A stretch of 64,000 bases of DNA from Echinococcus granulosus (taxonomy: Eukaryota; Platyhelminthes; Cestoda; Cyclophyllidea; Taeniidae): the NCBI RefSeq assembly GCF_000524195.1, contig NW_020170393.1, forward strand, positions 966,523-1,030,522. The letters are read 5' to 3'. Every line of letters starts with the position of its first letter. Positions within the stretch are counted from its first letter, which is position 1. The notes below the pieces were generated by a model. That model made no database searches. It was given only the letters and a program-made list of their open reading frames with translations, and was not told the origin of the DNA. Both the position numbers and the translations under genes were made by a program. Below are positions 49,901 through 61,755 of the stretch, in pieces.

Positions 49901-52900
49901 TGCCAATTCTCAGCCATTAAATGTAAGATTGCATCTTCTAACAACTGACTTCAGTAATCTGGCTGGTTTGTCGGTTTGCTTTATAAAAAACGAGTCAGTG
50001 CAGCAGCAAAACCCAGCTCCTCCATGATGAGGTAAGTAAATTCTTCTAGCGTCAAGTGGAACTGATTAAGCCCTGCCTGTCTACTTACTGTCTAGATGTT
50101 TTCCGAAATCCAAATTCCCAATAATTCGACATAAAGTGTTAATATGCATTCGTCTCTGGGGTGTGGTGTTTTGCAATGTAACCTTTAAGATCACAGATGA
50201 GGTGCCTCGTTTTACGCCTTGAAATTCGACTTACAACTATCAGTTAAAAGCCGCTTGTATCAAGTTCACGGATTCCACTTTACCTTGGTACCTTTGACCA
50301 TTTTTCATTATACGTCACAGCCATCTCTTCTTCATTTTCACTTTATTCTGCCGATACTTTGCAATGGATTGTAAAAAGGTGATAGCTTCGTGAACAACTA
50401 GCATTAATGAGTAAATTGCCTTTCCAAGGTTGTATAACCCCAAAATTGAGTTTCTTTTCTTGCTGGTTCCATAACAGTTATCGCTATCGTGAATTGTAGA
50501 ATGCACCACCAGTCACTTTGGAGGACAACAGTTGCAATGTCATACCCTCCAAGGTAGTTGCAAGATCCCGAGCGCAGCCTTTGCGTAGTCCTTCAACCTA
50601 TGGATTTGTCACGATGCCAGACCACGATGAGGCGCTTTCAAAGGCATCAGTGCCATCTTTTCCGGATGACGGCTCGGCCTACTCTGTCTCCACCAGTCGT
50701 TTTCTTCGTGTTTCCACCAGCCCCGGTATCGTTTCCGGCAATGCGATGATGGAGAATGTGGCCTCGCCACTGCAGGATCCTCCCGAAGACTTTCTCCTTG
50801 TTCGGCACTCCGATTTGGACGAGAAGATCTACCTCTTTGCACGGACCTGTCGCGAAAAGGAGGCGTGGTTCCGACGCCTCAGAGGCGCCTCCATTGGGAG
50901 ACCACTTCTAACCACCACTCAGCAGGCAAGCCGCTATTCTCATCGTTCTTTGACATTTGCTTTGTTCTCAAATTGGGATGTTTTATCAATGGCACAGAAA
51001 TCCGATCCTCCCTCTTCCTTTAAGTCATCCTCTTACCTTTCTTGCAGTCATCCACAAGCAAAGCATGCACGAAGGGCGTTTAAATCTAATGAAGGCATAA
51101 GAGATTATAAGAGAAGAACAATTTTTACGTAGTGGATACACCACTTATTCCTACACACACGGTTCTCGAACACATTTATTTATTCACTTACCTCAGCTTC
51201 AACCCACTACCTCCAAAGCAGCTTTGACATACAAAGACTTGTCAGTAAGCTTGAATCACTTTAGGATAGCCAGTGTGTACTAACTTTCCAAAATTGTGAG
51301 TCTTTCGGAACAATCGTGTCATGTTTACCGTTGCAACAGAAAGATCTATGTCTTACCTAATCTCACGACGGATTATGCAATGCTCAAGCAAGTAACACGT
51401 TTGTAAATATTGCCTCTTCTCTCTTCTTTTCGTTCAAGCAACGTCTCTACTTTCCTCGCAGCGTTTTTGTGTGCCATTCGGCTCTAACGCACAAAGCATT
51501 TATTATTGCCTCGGCAAGCTACAAATGTCTAGGCCGCCTTGTTCTTGGTGTGTGCTTTATTACACAATCGAGTAGTGTTGATCTACACACGCGCTTAATT
51601 TTCCTGTTGCCATCGTTCAAGTAAATTTTTGCCTTTTAAAACAAAAGAAAACCCGCTTACTTGCTTAATGGAGCGATAATGAACCGCACTTTCATCACAC
51701 ACCTATACGTGGGCCTTGATCTTCTGTAGGCATTCAAGCAATTACTGACGCCGAGCACATCCGCGATGAAGGCATCCGCTTCCTCACCATCGGTGCGAAC
51801 TAGCTCTTCCTCCACAGATGTTACCACGGTAGCAGACTCATCTGCCACTGTGGAGGAGGGGGCGGCCACCGCTTCCTCAGTCGGCCTCCGTCACTGCCCC
51901 TCATGTACCTCAGCTTGCGATTCCGACGCTGAACTGCAGATGGCGTACCTGCGCCACATGGCCAAATTCATGCCTGCCTCGTGGCTTCTGCGCGCCAGCC
52001 AGGCGTTGAAGTTGAACCTCAATTACGTGAGCTGTGACAGCCAGGTGCCGTGGCTTAACGCCCTCATCGGACGTCTATTTTGGGATTTCTTACGACACGA
52101 ACTCTGGCTCAAACGTGTGCAAGAGAAGATACAGGGGAAATTGAAGAAACTTCATGTTAGTTCATCTCTTGCTATCGAAAATCCTCTTTCAACTTTCATG
52201 ATGACTAGGCGGGTTTTGTGACCTAGATCCCTGTCAGAGATTCTCATCACCCTATGAAACATGCATTCTTCTATTTTGACTTGCTCATTGATTCCAGTCT
52301 GTAAACAGGGGGGACGTTTGAAAATAGCATATTTTTTAACTCATAGAAAAGGCTATTTTGATGGTTACTAGGCTGTGACCACTGCTACTACTATATGGCA
52401 TTTAAAATAGCGCGGTTAAGGTCATTTTGGTAATGCATGCCTTAAAATTTCGACTTGAGCTGTTACCACATCGAGTTCCCGGTCGGAAATAATGAACTCA
52501 TCGAATTTCTTTTCAGTTTTTCATTAGCCATTGGAATGGATCCTTACCATTCAGTCTCTTAAGGTTGGTTTTAGTAGTTGGATGATTTTGATGCTCTGTC
52601 AATTAAATGCCACATTTGGGAAGAAAAAATGGCTTTTAGATGAGTTTTTATTTGATAGCCTGGTACTAGTAGACACTTCAATCGGTGCTTTGTTGGCTGC
52701 ATAGTGGTTTGCGCTGATGGTCAACTAAATATTTTGTGTATGTGCGGTTCGCTTGGATTGGTTGCTCCTCAAAAACCGACAAAGAAGAGTTGAACTTATT
52801 TCAAAATGGAACCTAAATTGTTCAAATTAGTACGAATGAACCTACTTTGAGGTGGGTAGTAACTAGCATCGCAGTCATCAAATCGGCCTCTCTAGGCTGC

Positions 52901-55900
52901 CTCCTCATTCCTTTGTTCATTGTCTCCACTTTCAGTTGCCCTACTTCGTAAATGAACTGACTGTAACGAGTGTAGACATGGGCACGGAGTTACCAGTGAT
53001 CAGAAATGCTGGAAAACCGTTTTTGGACAACCAGGGACTGTGGATTGAAGCGGAGGTTGTTTATGCTGGGGGTTTCACAGTCTCCCTTGAAACCAATGTG
53101 AGTGGCCTCCATTGCCTGGTTATGTGGGTAGAGCCTACTGATTAGATTAAATCACCGTCACAATCGCCATCCCTTTTTAGATCAATCTCATGAAATTGCG
53201 TGATAAAACTTGGCGTCCAAACGGAGCCGTTGGTTCAAGTAAGTGAACTTGTGCTTTAACCTACACCTCCAGAGAGCATAGACACCATCTTGGGTAGTTA
53301 AATCGGCCATATAGTTAGGAGTAAGAATCGGCGTCTATGCTTCTCGAAGGTTTATGTAAAAAAGGTAGTACAGGAAAGACTTTTATATTATTTTGAATAT
53401 AGCAGCAAGGTTAATGCTGTTTATGGGTGAGTTGAGGTGAAATTGTGTGATAACACCTCTCTTCCCTTCTTATTCACCTTAAGGTTGTCCTCGCATCGAA
53501 GTTGGTTTACTAGGAAATAACTAATGAACGTAAAAGTTAGAATATTCTGGATCTTTGCAGGCGTCGTTTTTACACCTTTTTTTCTCTCCGTTAAAGTCCC
53601 CTCGTAGATTTACTTGCTTTATACGCACGAGTTTATAAATATCTCATCTTTAGGTTTGTGCTAAGTAGTTCGGATTTCACAGCATGTTACCCTGATTCCT
53701 GACCTACGACCTTATTTATGCCCAGTCTTTCTGGTAGCTGTTGCACAACTGCAATTTTGGATGTCTTTTCTCAGCCCACCTTGGTTTCTCTGTGATATTA
53801 GCCTATTGTAACATAGCCTAACACCTCGATTTTCTTCGCCAAAATAGAACCCCTCCCACAACCACCGTCGGAATTTGGCAGTGCGGGTGCGGCTATCAAC
53901 AACAATGCAGGCAGTGTGACCACGGACTACCCAATCGAAGGTGGAAACGCAGATGGAACAGGGCGGAGCATGGCAGCCTTCCTCTCAGATGAGGAGGACA
54001 GTGCCGACTCCTCCACGGACAGCGATCGGGAGAGTGCGCTCACCAATGCCTTTGCTTCTATTCTTCCCACTGCCGTCGCCGTAGCCGCACCCTCCACCTT
54101 CCCCCCTGCGGCGCCCGCCTCTCCTGACGCCAAGTCGACTGACACTCAGCGATTTGCCTTCACACCTGAAGAAAACAACGACCTGTCAGCTGCACCGCCT
54201 TCTCCCTTTATCTCTCCCCCTCCTTGAGCCGTATATTTGCATCCCTTCTCTCTTTCAGGCAAAGGCCGAAGCGGCGATTGTACCGCATAATGGATAAGAT
54301 CACCCGCTCCTCCTACTTTCAAAAAGCGGTCGACAGCAAATTTGTGCAGCGTGGCATGGAGTATGTCTCAAATAAAGCCATCAATCTCCAGCTGGAGGTA
54401 AGTGAGATCACCCTCTTCCATTTTTCTCTTTTAAATCTGAGGAGTACTGATACAACTATTCTACTGTGTGCGGTATTATTTGCGAGATAAAAGATGAAAA
54501 TGATAAGGATGGCTATTTCGAGGTTTTATTAGTCCAATGGACGAACTCACTTTTTCCCACCCACTCTTGCAGTGAACCAATTGTCTTCGAATATTTCTGG
54601 GTATATAAATAACGGCGCTCCACTGATTTGTAACTATTTCACGACTAGAGCCACGCGCAGTATGATGGGGAGCTATAACTAAACACACGGTCCGCTGAGA
54701 AATGTACTGTACTATCCCCATATCAGTGTACTAAATCACCGTGTGTGGCCTTAGCGATTAGGTCAGGGTTACGACACTGGTACTTTTACTAATTTTTTTT
54801 TTGCTAAATGCCTCTTTTTTCTACCCGATTTGAAGGTGAGCACGCTGCACGGCACCTTGGTGTTGAATCTCCCACCACCGCCCAGCGACCGTCTATGGTA
54901 TGGCTTTCGCGGCAATCCAAATCTTCGTTTCAAGTTAAAACCCAAATTTGGCGAGACGCTTGTGACTATTCCTCGATTCCTTGAGATTTTGGAGAAAAAA
55001 CTCATTTTGGAATTTCAGGTAGTCATGCACGCCTTTTTTCGGTATTACAGCCCCAAACTAAATTACGGCTTGGTAGTAGTGTCTAATTCTCCATTTCTGA
55101 CTGATTTAAATCTTTGCGTTTGCGGGATGTTAACTAGCAGAATATTTTTGCAGAACATTTAGATTCTCATGTACTGAGTAGGTGTCATGGAATCAAGTTA
55201 TGTGAGAAAGTGAAAAATCTTCCCATGTCATTGTTGATCATGATTGATTAATTAGCCCCTCCTGTCGGGTCATAGATTAAAATGCGTTCGAACGACAAGC
55301 ATCCGTCCGAATGTTTCACCATAATCAAATTCTGCTTCCTCGTGACGCCTATGTGGTACTCTTATTGTTTACATTGTGTCGGTGGCCCCAGTACCGTGGC
55401 TTCGACCCTAAATTTAATAGGGGGCAGTTACATATGGAGAATTTCAGAATTCACGGATGATTAAAAGTCTTGGTCTATCCAGTCTATCTACATAGGATAG
55501 CATTTAGCAGCGCTCTTGCTCAAATGCTCTCATTTTGCCTGCGTAGTGTCCATCAGTTGAGGGAGTCAGCCCCACTCATTAACACCCGGCCAGAAAAGGC
55601 TTTAACTACCTTTTGTGTTTTGCAAAGAAATATTAGCAGAGTGGGAACAATATGATCCACTAAGAAGTTTAATGTAATAAGCCATCCACCGAATCATGGT
55701 TTATGCCAATTACAAGTGGCTTCTTCCAGTCGCTAAATGAATACCCTTATTAGTTTTATCCTCTCTTTTTTCTCTGGCACTTACACGTCCCCTGTATAAC
55801 TCAGAGCCAACTTCACTACTTGCAGTGTTTCTCTAACTTAGACGTTAATCGGACTGAAAGGGTCACAATCGGTTATTAAACCATATTTGAATTATTTTGG

Positions 55901-56090
55901 TTGGCTACCATTGTAGAGAGTTTTCGTGCTACCCAATATGGACGACCTTGTCATGCCGCTGCTGATACCGGAGCCGATTCTAAGATGTTCACAAACCTCG
56001 GAAGCTATGACGAGTACCACGCACTGTGATGAAAGATCTTTTGGTGGATCGTTAGCCTCACAACAGGAGGGTGAAGCCGCTGCCTTATAA
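40908..56090 (+). CDS. TEX2: TEX2-type SMP-domain lipid-transfer protein (PH + SMP, ER membrane)
   Basis: ER-anchored protein with a lipid-binding SMP domain acting at membrane contact sites. Exons: 40908-41081, 41235-41428, 44341-44722, 45805-46229, 46632-47049, 49154-49432, 50500-50925, 51730-52155, 52936-53097, 53181-53238, 53848-about 54184, 54259-54397, 54836-55018, 55917-56090, giving about 1258 aa (human 1127). Residues 1-390 are disordered. Exon 5 has a hydrophobic hairpin (FGGVLVALLSCCWLLSL, LWGAVVGSFVTYCVL). Exons 6-7 form a split PH domain (ending REKEAWFRRLRG). Exons 8-14 form the SMP domain (WLNALIGRLFWDFL, LPYFVNELTV, GLWIEAEVVYAGGF, LNLPPPPSDRLWYGF, VFVLPNMDDL). Exon 11 encodes an acidic Ser-rich insert also present in vertebrates. 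The intron after exon 7 appears to start with GC. The exon 11 donor is uncertain. Introns 2, 3 and 7 hold repeat family B and intron 5 holds family A. The other long introns (46230-46631, 49433-50499, 52156-52935, 53239-53847, 54398-54835, 55019-55916) show nothing. Confidence 0.9.
44050..44335 (+). repeat. Dispersed repeat family B, copy 1 (TEX2 intron 2)
   Basis: Aligns by eye over about 280 bp with copy 2 and with the reverse complement of copy 3. The most conserved stretch is atcctagaatgattcaggc, followed by gaagctgctttggagg and an ataaataaatg motif. Its 3' end (cttgaacttccctctta) abuts the splice acceptor of TEX2 exon 3. Confidence 0.75.
45328..45600 (+). repeat. Dispersed repeat family B, copy 2 (TEX2 intron 3)
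   Basis: Direct-orientation copy sharing with copy 1 the atcctagaatgattcaggc core, the ctgctttgggggta block, aataaatgtgta and the terminal cctgaacgctc...gctccctta segment. No flanking duplication obvious by eye. Confidence 0.75.
48055..48245 (+). repeat. Dispersed repeat family A, copy 3 (TEX2 intron 5)
   Basis: Contains ggtacaatacgaggctccc and ends in ccaatagttaaataaacaat, matching copies 1 and 2 in SGSM3 introns 3 and 7. It also shares tgtcgac..acaat.gggct with copy 1. Boundaries approximate. Confidence 0.6.
51080..51350 (-). repeat. Dispersed repeat family B, copy 3 (inverted, TEX2 intron 7)
   Basis: The reverse complement reads ...atgacacgattgtt...tacacactggctatcct...gctgctttggaggtagtgg...ataaataaatgtg...gtatccacta, colinear with copies 1 and 2. 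It lies inside the intron whose donor appears to be GC. Confidence 0.75.
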
Positions 56091-56571
56091 CGTCCCGCAT
56101 TTGCAAATCAAGCACTCAAATCCCCCTCCTATGGACCTGGTGACTGTGGTCTCCTTTTTTCACCTTCATGGTATCTCCCCGCCCATGCATAAGCACTCCA
56201 ACTACTAGCTTTATTTTGGCTACGTTTATGAAGTGTAAGCGGTCATCAAAATTTATTTTCTCTTATTAAAATAAAACCTTGTGAACCGCCCAAAATTTGT
56301 GACACACTAGCATTCTGCGGACTAATTCCTATCAGAGTTGTGCGTTGCTTATAACCCGTCAGAATGGAGAAGTGTTGACGGTAGTAATTAAAGCACCACT
56401 CGCGAAAAACCCAGACGCAATGGGCGATTGTTTGCTAGACTGAACCCCGCCTCCGATTGGATGCAAAATACATTGTTACTGAGGAAACCGAATCCTTATT
56501 GATAAAATAGCATTAATTTATCAAAATTAATAAAACGAGCGTTTGGCAAAGTATGGAACTGCTCCATTCGA
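56091..56571. other. Intergenic region between convergent TEX2 and PNPO
   Basis: Under 500 bp holding both 3' UTRs. AATAAA at 56270-56275 is the likely TEX2 poly(A) signal. No further gene seen. Confidence 0.55.
56270..56275 (+). terminator. Candidate poly(A) signal of TEX2
   Basis: AATAAA 180 nt after the TEX2 stop, with no earlier hexamer on this strand. Confidence 0.5.
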
Positions 56572-57622
56572 TTAGGGGGCGAGACGTTCGCAGTACCAGC
56601 CCTCCTCGCAGAGCTTTGAAAATTTGCAGACCTGTTTATCCTCATCCGGTCGGAAGAACAGGACACGGTCATGAAGACGTGAAGTTTGTCCCTGCCAAAA
56701 CTCCATTCGATTGGGCATGACCGCATAGCCGACCCTGTGATAAAATTTTGGCGGATAGCATCATCATCAGCATAGGCTACTAGTAAGGCAAGTTGGTCGT
56801 GCAGCACCTACCAAGTTTCCGGCTTTTGAATATGTTCAAAGTCCTTGAATTCCTTTTCAGCTTCTTTGAAATCATGTAACATTTTCTAAGAAAATGTGAC
56901 CAACACCTAGTCAAACATTATGTACGCATTAGTAGGAGTGAAATCACGATAATGAAAGTACCTGATCGGATTCAATGGGTTGGCTCTGCTTACTAATATA
57001 AGCAGCTATTTGGCTTGGCTTGGGACGGGAGTGAAAGTATTCCTCTGCCTCTACGTTAGGCAAAAGATTTGCCTTCCCTTCAATTCGTACCTAAAATTTG
57101 AAACCGAATTGCCTGAAAAGGCGGTAGAGTGCACAGAATGAAATAAGTTGCAAATACCTGGCGGTTCATGGGCTCCCAGTAAAAAAGGAGACTAACATTT
57201 GGATTATGTGTCTAAATCTATGGGTGAAAAACAAAGAGGATTACAATGTCTTGTCCTTTATGGCTCACAGAATTTGTATAAAAATGAAAACCTCGGTCAT
57301 CTAGACCTTTCAAAAGAACGCATCTTGAACTGGGGCGTCCAGACCTAAGTATCTAGTCGAACAGAGTAAGCAAGTACTTTGAAACAGTTGACAGAACCAT
57401 AGCGTTTGCTTCGTACAACCCAGGACAAGTAATTGCTTCTTCAAACCACGCTTGAAACTGCTTCATTGGATGTTTCAATGTGATATTGCTATCATACAAG
57501 CGATCTGACTCCTTTCGATAAGGAACTCGCAAAGCTTAAAAAATAAGTCAGAAAAAAAGACGCCAACTTTTCAAGTTCAGATAAGCCATTTCACCCAAAT
57601 GCCTAGTTTGCAAATGCACCAT
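56572..57622 (-). CDS. PNPO: Pyridoxine/pyridoxamine 5'-phosphate oxidase
   Basis: FMN enzyme that oxidises pyridoxine or pyridoxamine 5'-phosphate to pyridoxal phosphate, the last step of vitamin B6 salvage. Exons, in transcription order: 57622-57595 (tentative first exon), 57534-57378, 57344-57245, 57211-57158, 57090-56962, 56885-56812, 56734-56572, giving about 234 aa. Family landmarks: [34 protein letters not shown] (FMN-binding region), [39 protein letters not shown] (substrate site) and the C-terminal WYCERLAP. All phases close. Introns are only 60, 33, 33, 67, 76 and 77 nt, making this the most compact gene here. The 28-nt first exon fits by phase and ATG but has no homology support. 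Confidence 0.93.
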
Positions 57623-58536
57623 AGTCAGGACAGGCACTTTAAACCGGTACCAATTTAAAATAACCAAATCTCAAGGATACTACCCATTCATATAGATCCT
57701 GCCTATTTTTCAAAAAACGTGTCATATTACATTATTTTCTACGCATTAATAATATTAGTTCACTGCAAATCCACTTACAAATGTTTTCTTATTCAAAAGT
57801 TTAAATCATAAAATTTTTTGATAAGAGTAATAAACTAGGTTGTATTTGCTAAACTCAATGCAAGACACCTCTCTGTATTTTAATGATTTCTTGATAAACG
57901 CTGAGTTAAGGAAAACTGCCGCGTATAATTTACTTATTTTTGTCCACTTAATAACATCTTAAAAGTTGAACTGTTGGCACCTGCCGGCACCAAATCTCCT
58001 TAAGAATAAGTACTTTTACCAAACTTGCCAGTAATTTAAAACCCAATTCTTCTTATCTCTTCATTTCAGCATTTAGAATGGATCTTACGCATCAGGCAAT
58101 AACACCAAAATTGTACTTGATAAACGTAAAATACAGAACGGACACCGGAAAATGCCTTATGCCTCTAACATAGCTATGGCCGTTCCATCTATTACCTCCT
58201 AGAAGTCGTAATAAGCCAAATCACTATGAATGACCATCCATCATCGAAGGTTTGGCGGGTTAGGAAGCTATGGATATGACCTAGAACCACGGCACTGATA
58301 CTGAAGTTGACCACTGAAATCGAGACATCCACGTGACGATACGTGCATAAGAGCTGTTGGCGAACCACCAATCTAATGGTAACTTTGCACTCCGATTTCA
58401 CCATCACGATATACTCCCCCAAGCCTACGCTTTAAATACCGGAGAAAGGCTAATAATGATGAGATAAATATCATTTTCTTATCCCATTAATGATACAAGT
58501 ACCAAATAATATGGTTCGGGAGTATCTATTCGAGAT
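57623..58536. other. Intergenic region PNPO / GRWD1
   Basis: About 900 bp of AT-rich DNA between two minus-strand genes. It should contain the GRWD1 3' UTR and the PNPO promoter. The open frame at 58192-58422 (minus) has no recognisable features. Nothing else seen. Confidence 0.5.
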
Positions 58537-61500
58537 TCATACACTAATGGTGCGAAAGACATTGAAGCCGTCGAGAGCGGTACTGATGACTAGACCAGGC
58601 ACCTGAGGATGCCATCGGCTCTCGCGCACCTCCCGCTGGCCGCTGTGCAGAAAGAGGAGTTGCACTGGGAGATTGGAGTCACGCTTTTCCTCGTTCTCCA
58701 CCGCATCCTGCTCCAAGCCTAAGTCCCACAGACTCGTTGTGTCATCCTCCGAACTCGCCACGAAGATGCCAGCCTCCGTGGGGTGCCATTCGATCGAGGT
58801 GATTGGCGAACTGTGAAACTGAGAAAAGGGAGAATTCGTGATCAATTAAAAACGGAGGAAGCCAATGAGTCCTTATCCACAACCAAATATGCAGAACTAG
58901 TTGTGCTGTGACCAAACTTGAAAACGAAGTAATAAAAACAACAGAGTGCTCTCTTCTTATAAAATGAGAACGAACCAAGGGAGATTTAAAGGGTAATTCA
59001 AAAATCAGATACGATTAAGTGGGCGGGTGGACTCACAGAAAAGGAATGGGTGTACGCTGTTAGAGCGCTGTCACCGCCACCACCGCCAGGACCGTAGCAT
59101 CGAAGCACCATGCGGAGGTCCCACACGCGAATACAACCGTCATCAGCTCCGGTTAGGAGGGTGCCCGGTTGCTGCGCGTTCCACGAGGCCACGTTAACAT
59201 CTGCAGCGTGCGCATTTGCCACGGTTATCATAGCTGACGTCTACGCTTCACAAGAACAAAAGAGAATCCTACATGGATAACCAGATTGCTCCTTTTCGAG
59301 TCGGTAGATCTCGTTAATCAAGTCATTCTTGATAATGAGATATTTTTAATCATACAATTTGCCAGCATGTAAGCCTTTTAACGAGGCACGAGTTAGGAAC
59401 CAGTCAACCTATCCTTCTCGGTAAAAATGGCTTATATCAAACCGTTAAACACCACGGCGAGGTTATGAGTAAACTAATTTGTTCAACGAAAATGACGCCT
59501 ACATTTAGCAGGAGCAAAAAAGCAGATTCGTCTTTCAAGCTAGAATAAAAAAGACGCATGCATTGACGAGGTTATGTTTGCTCGAAAATGTGCTATGAAC
59601 CGTACCCACAGAATAAACATCACTAAGGTGAGAGTGAGAGAGGTGACCAGACATAATTATGCACAGACCCTAAGTCCGCTGCGAGTATCCCAGACACAGA
59701 AACTGCGATCAGTGGAAGCGGTAATAAAGACGGTGGGTTCGCTCGGTGACCACTGAATATCCTCCACAGAGCCCTGGTGACCCCTGTAGGGCTTTGATGA
59801 CACCGTCCAATTCGAAGGCTAGAGAGAGAAAAGATCTTCATTTGTGGCTCACTTAAAAATTAACAAACTTACTATCAACCTACTACAAGCCTACTGGTAG
59901 GTTTCGGACAGTAAAACTCGCATTGAAGATGCGTATCGACCAAACTCTGTAAGAGCTCACATCTCAAACCCCACATTAAATAAGCTTATGCACCTGAAAA
60001 GATTTCGACTAATTATGCAAATATATTAATAAAGCTCAAAACTTTTGAAGCACAGGTGAGATGAATAGCGGTATTTCAGGAATGAAGTTGTTTCAATATT
60101 GTATTAAATCACCTTCTGCAAGATTAGAAGAAACTCACCCCGGACTGCCAAATGAAAACGGCCCCATTATTGTCACCAGTGGCTAGGTTACTGAAGGGCG
60201 TGGAGCATGAGCTCCAGGCCAGGCCGTAGCCCTCTGTTCTGTGACCCTTGAAGGTGAAGAGAGGTGTAGGGGACTCGTGATTTCGAGTGTATTCGGCCAT
60301 CACCGCGGAGTCGTTCACAGCCAGAAGGGGTCGACTTAGGTCCCAAATATTCACCTGAGTGAATAGCATATAAGAGAGTTAGCAATGACAGAGGCCTAAC
60401 AACACACTAAAAATCCACTGCATGGAATTAGTCACAACACATCATGAAACGGTGGTCTCCAAAGGCCCAAATCTACCAGGTTAATTAAATCGCAAGGCAG
60501 AATACTAGATGCTCTGCTCAAGCAAAAATAACAGCCCAAGTCCAAGGATTAAAAAAATAAGTTACTCACAAAATCAAACTTCAGTCGCACAAATATTTAC
60601 GTCAGAAATTGCAAAAGGTCCTTTAAATCATGAATTAAGAACTTTAAAAAAAATAGTGTCCCTAAGAAGGCTGATTGGAAGTTTGCCCTTCACAATAAAT
60701 AATTCCTGAAAGGATAGCTTCAAGAAATAACCACAAAAATGCACTAAATTAAAATATGGAAATTGTAAATACAGCACAGACCGCAAATCAAGGACTAGAA
60801 GAAAGTCAAATGAAGAGAGACTACTAATACGTGAAATGGTATAGTCCAACTGAATGTAAGTAAAATTACCTCAGCAGACTCGGACCATGTAGCGGCGAGA
60901 TACGATTCCTGAAATTTGTGAGCACGAAGTCGATTGATTGTGCCACTGGAATGACAAACTTTCGCACATTCCACTTCTGGTAGACTGTCGAGGTCTTCAC
61001 CGATTTCACCATCCGAACTACTATCTGAGTCGGACTCATCTCCAGTCTCCTGTGGGAAGACCAAACAAATTACGCTTAGCGGGTTCTGTATAAACTTTAC
61101 CAAAGTAAATAATATTTTAACATTGTGGGTACAATTTGGGATGATCCACTCTAAAGTAGGGGAAACAAACAAATTCATGTTATCTGATGACCAAGTCAAA
61201 AAAATTTAGGCGAAGGTCACCTTTGCAGTCATTGGTCTCATGTTGGACAACCGCATAACAATTATGCTGTTGTCTTTTTCTTCCTGCGCCTGTGTACCTG
61301 CAGCAAGATAGATCGTCAACGGATCGACTCCGTTCATTTCAACTTCTCGTGAATCTCCCAAGCAATCGAGGAGGGGTTCAAAGGAAAGAGAAGGCGCCTC
61401 AACTTGAAGATGATAATACAGTCTGTAGGCCGATTTGTCCATTACCAACTCCTCATCATCACGAAGAGGGCGTGATTGACCTGGAAGATAGATTTCTGAA

Positions 61501-61568
61501 CCTCGTTTTTCCTCTTCACCTTCTGATACTTCATCGTCGTCATGAGTATCACTATTCTCACAGTCCAT
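58537..61568 (-). CDS. GRWD1: Glutamate-rich WD-repeat protein (ribosome assembly chaperone)
   Basis: Nucleolar WD40 protein. The yeast homologue Rrb1 escorts ribosomal protein L3 (uL3) into pre-60S particles. Exons, in transcription order: 61568-61221, 61049-60870, 60354-60139, 59818-59669, 59240-59037, 58818-58537, all in phase 0, giving 459 aa (human 446). The N-terminus is acidic (DDDEVSEGEEEKR) followed by YLPGQSRPL, a family hallmark. A second acidic run (DESDSDSSSDGE) and the WD repeats follow: VNIWDLSRPLL, GHRTEGYGLAWS, GHQGSVEDIQWSP, TASTDRSFCVWDTR, AHAADVNVASWN, ADDGCIRVWDLR, SPITSIEWHP and the C-terminal DGFNVFRTISV. The donor of exon 4 (GTCTGT) is weak but phase and homology support it. 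Introns 59241-59668, 59819-60138 and 60355-60869 show no other gene. The start is 187 bp from the orphan gene on the plus strand. Confidence 0.94.
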
Positions 61569-61755
61569 TATGAATTGCGACGAAATTAGTGCTTAAAATG
61601 CAACGAAAAAACAGTAAAAAAATCATCAAGGAGAACGTAGAAACCCAGGATATCAAAAAAGCCAGAACAAAGTCATACTTGGAAATGCCGAAACGCCATG
61701 GAAAAAATACGCCCGAACGCAGCAATTAGAATAAGTATGCAAATTGATCACGGCT
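61569..61755. promoter_or_regulatory. Probable bidirectional promoter GRWD1 / orphan gene
   Basis: 187 bp between the GRWD1 ATG (minus) and the ATG of the small plus-strand gene. Inferred from the head-to-head spacing only. No motif recognised. Confidence 0.35.

Noticed and set aside
49845..50027. Short ORF in TEX2 intron 6
   Set aside because: PH-domain continuity and phase are satisfied by joining 49432 directly to 50500.
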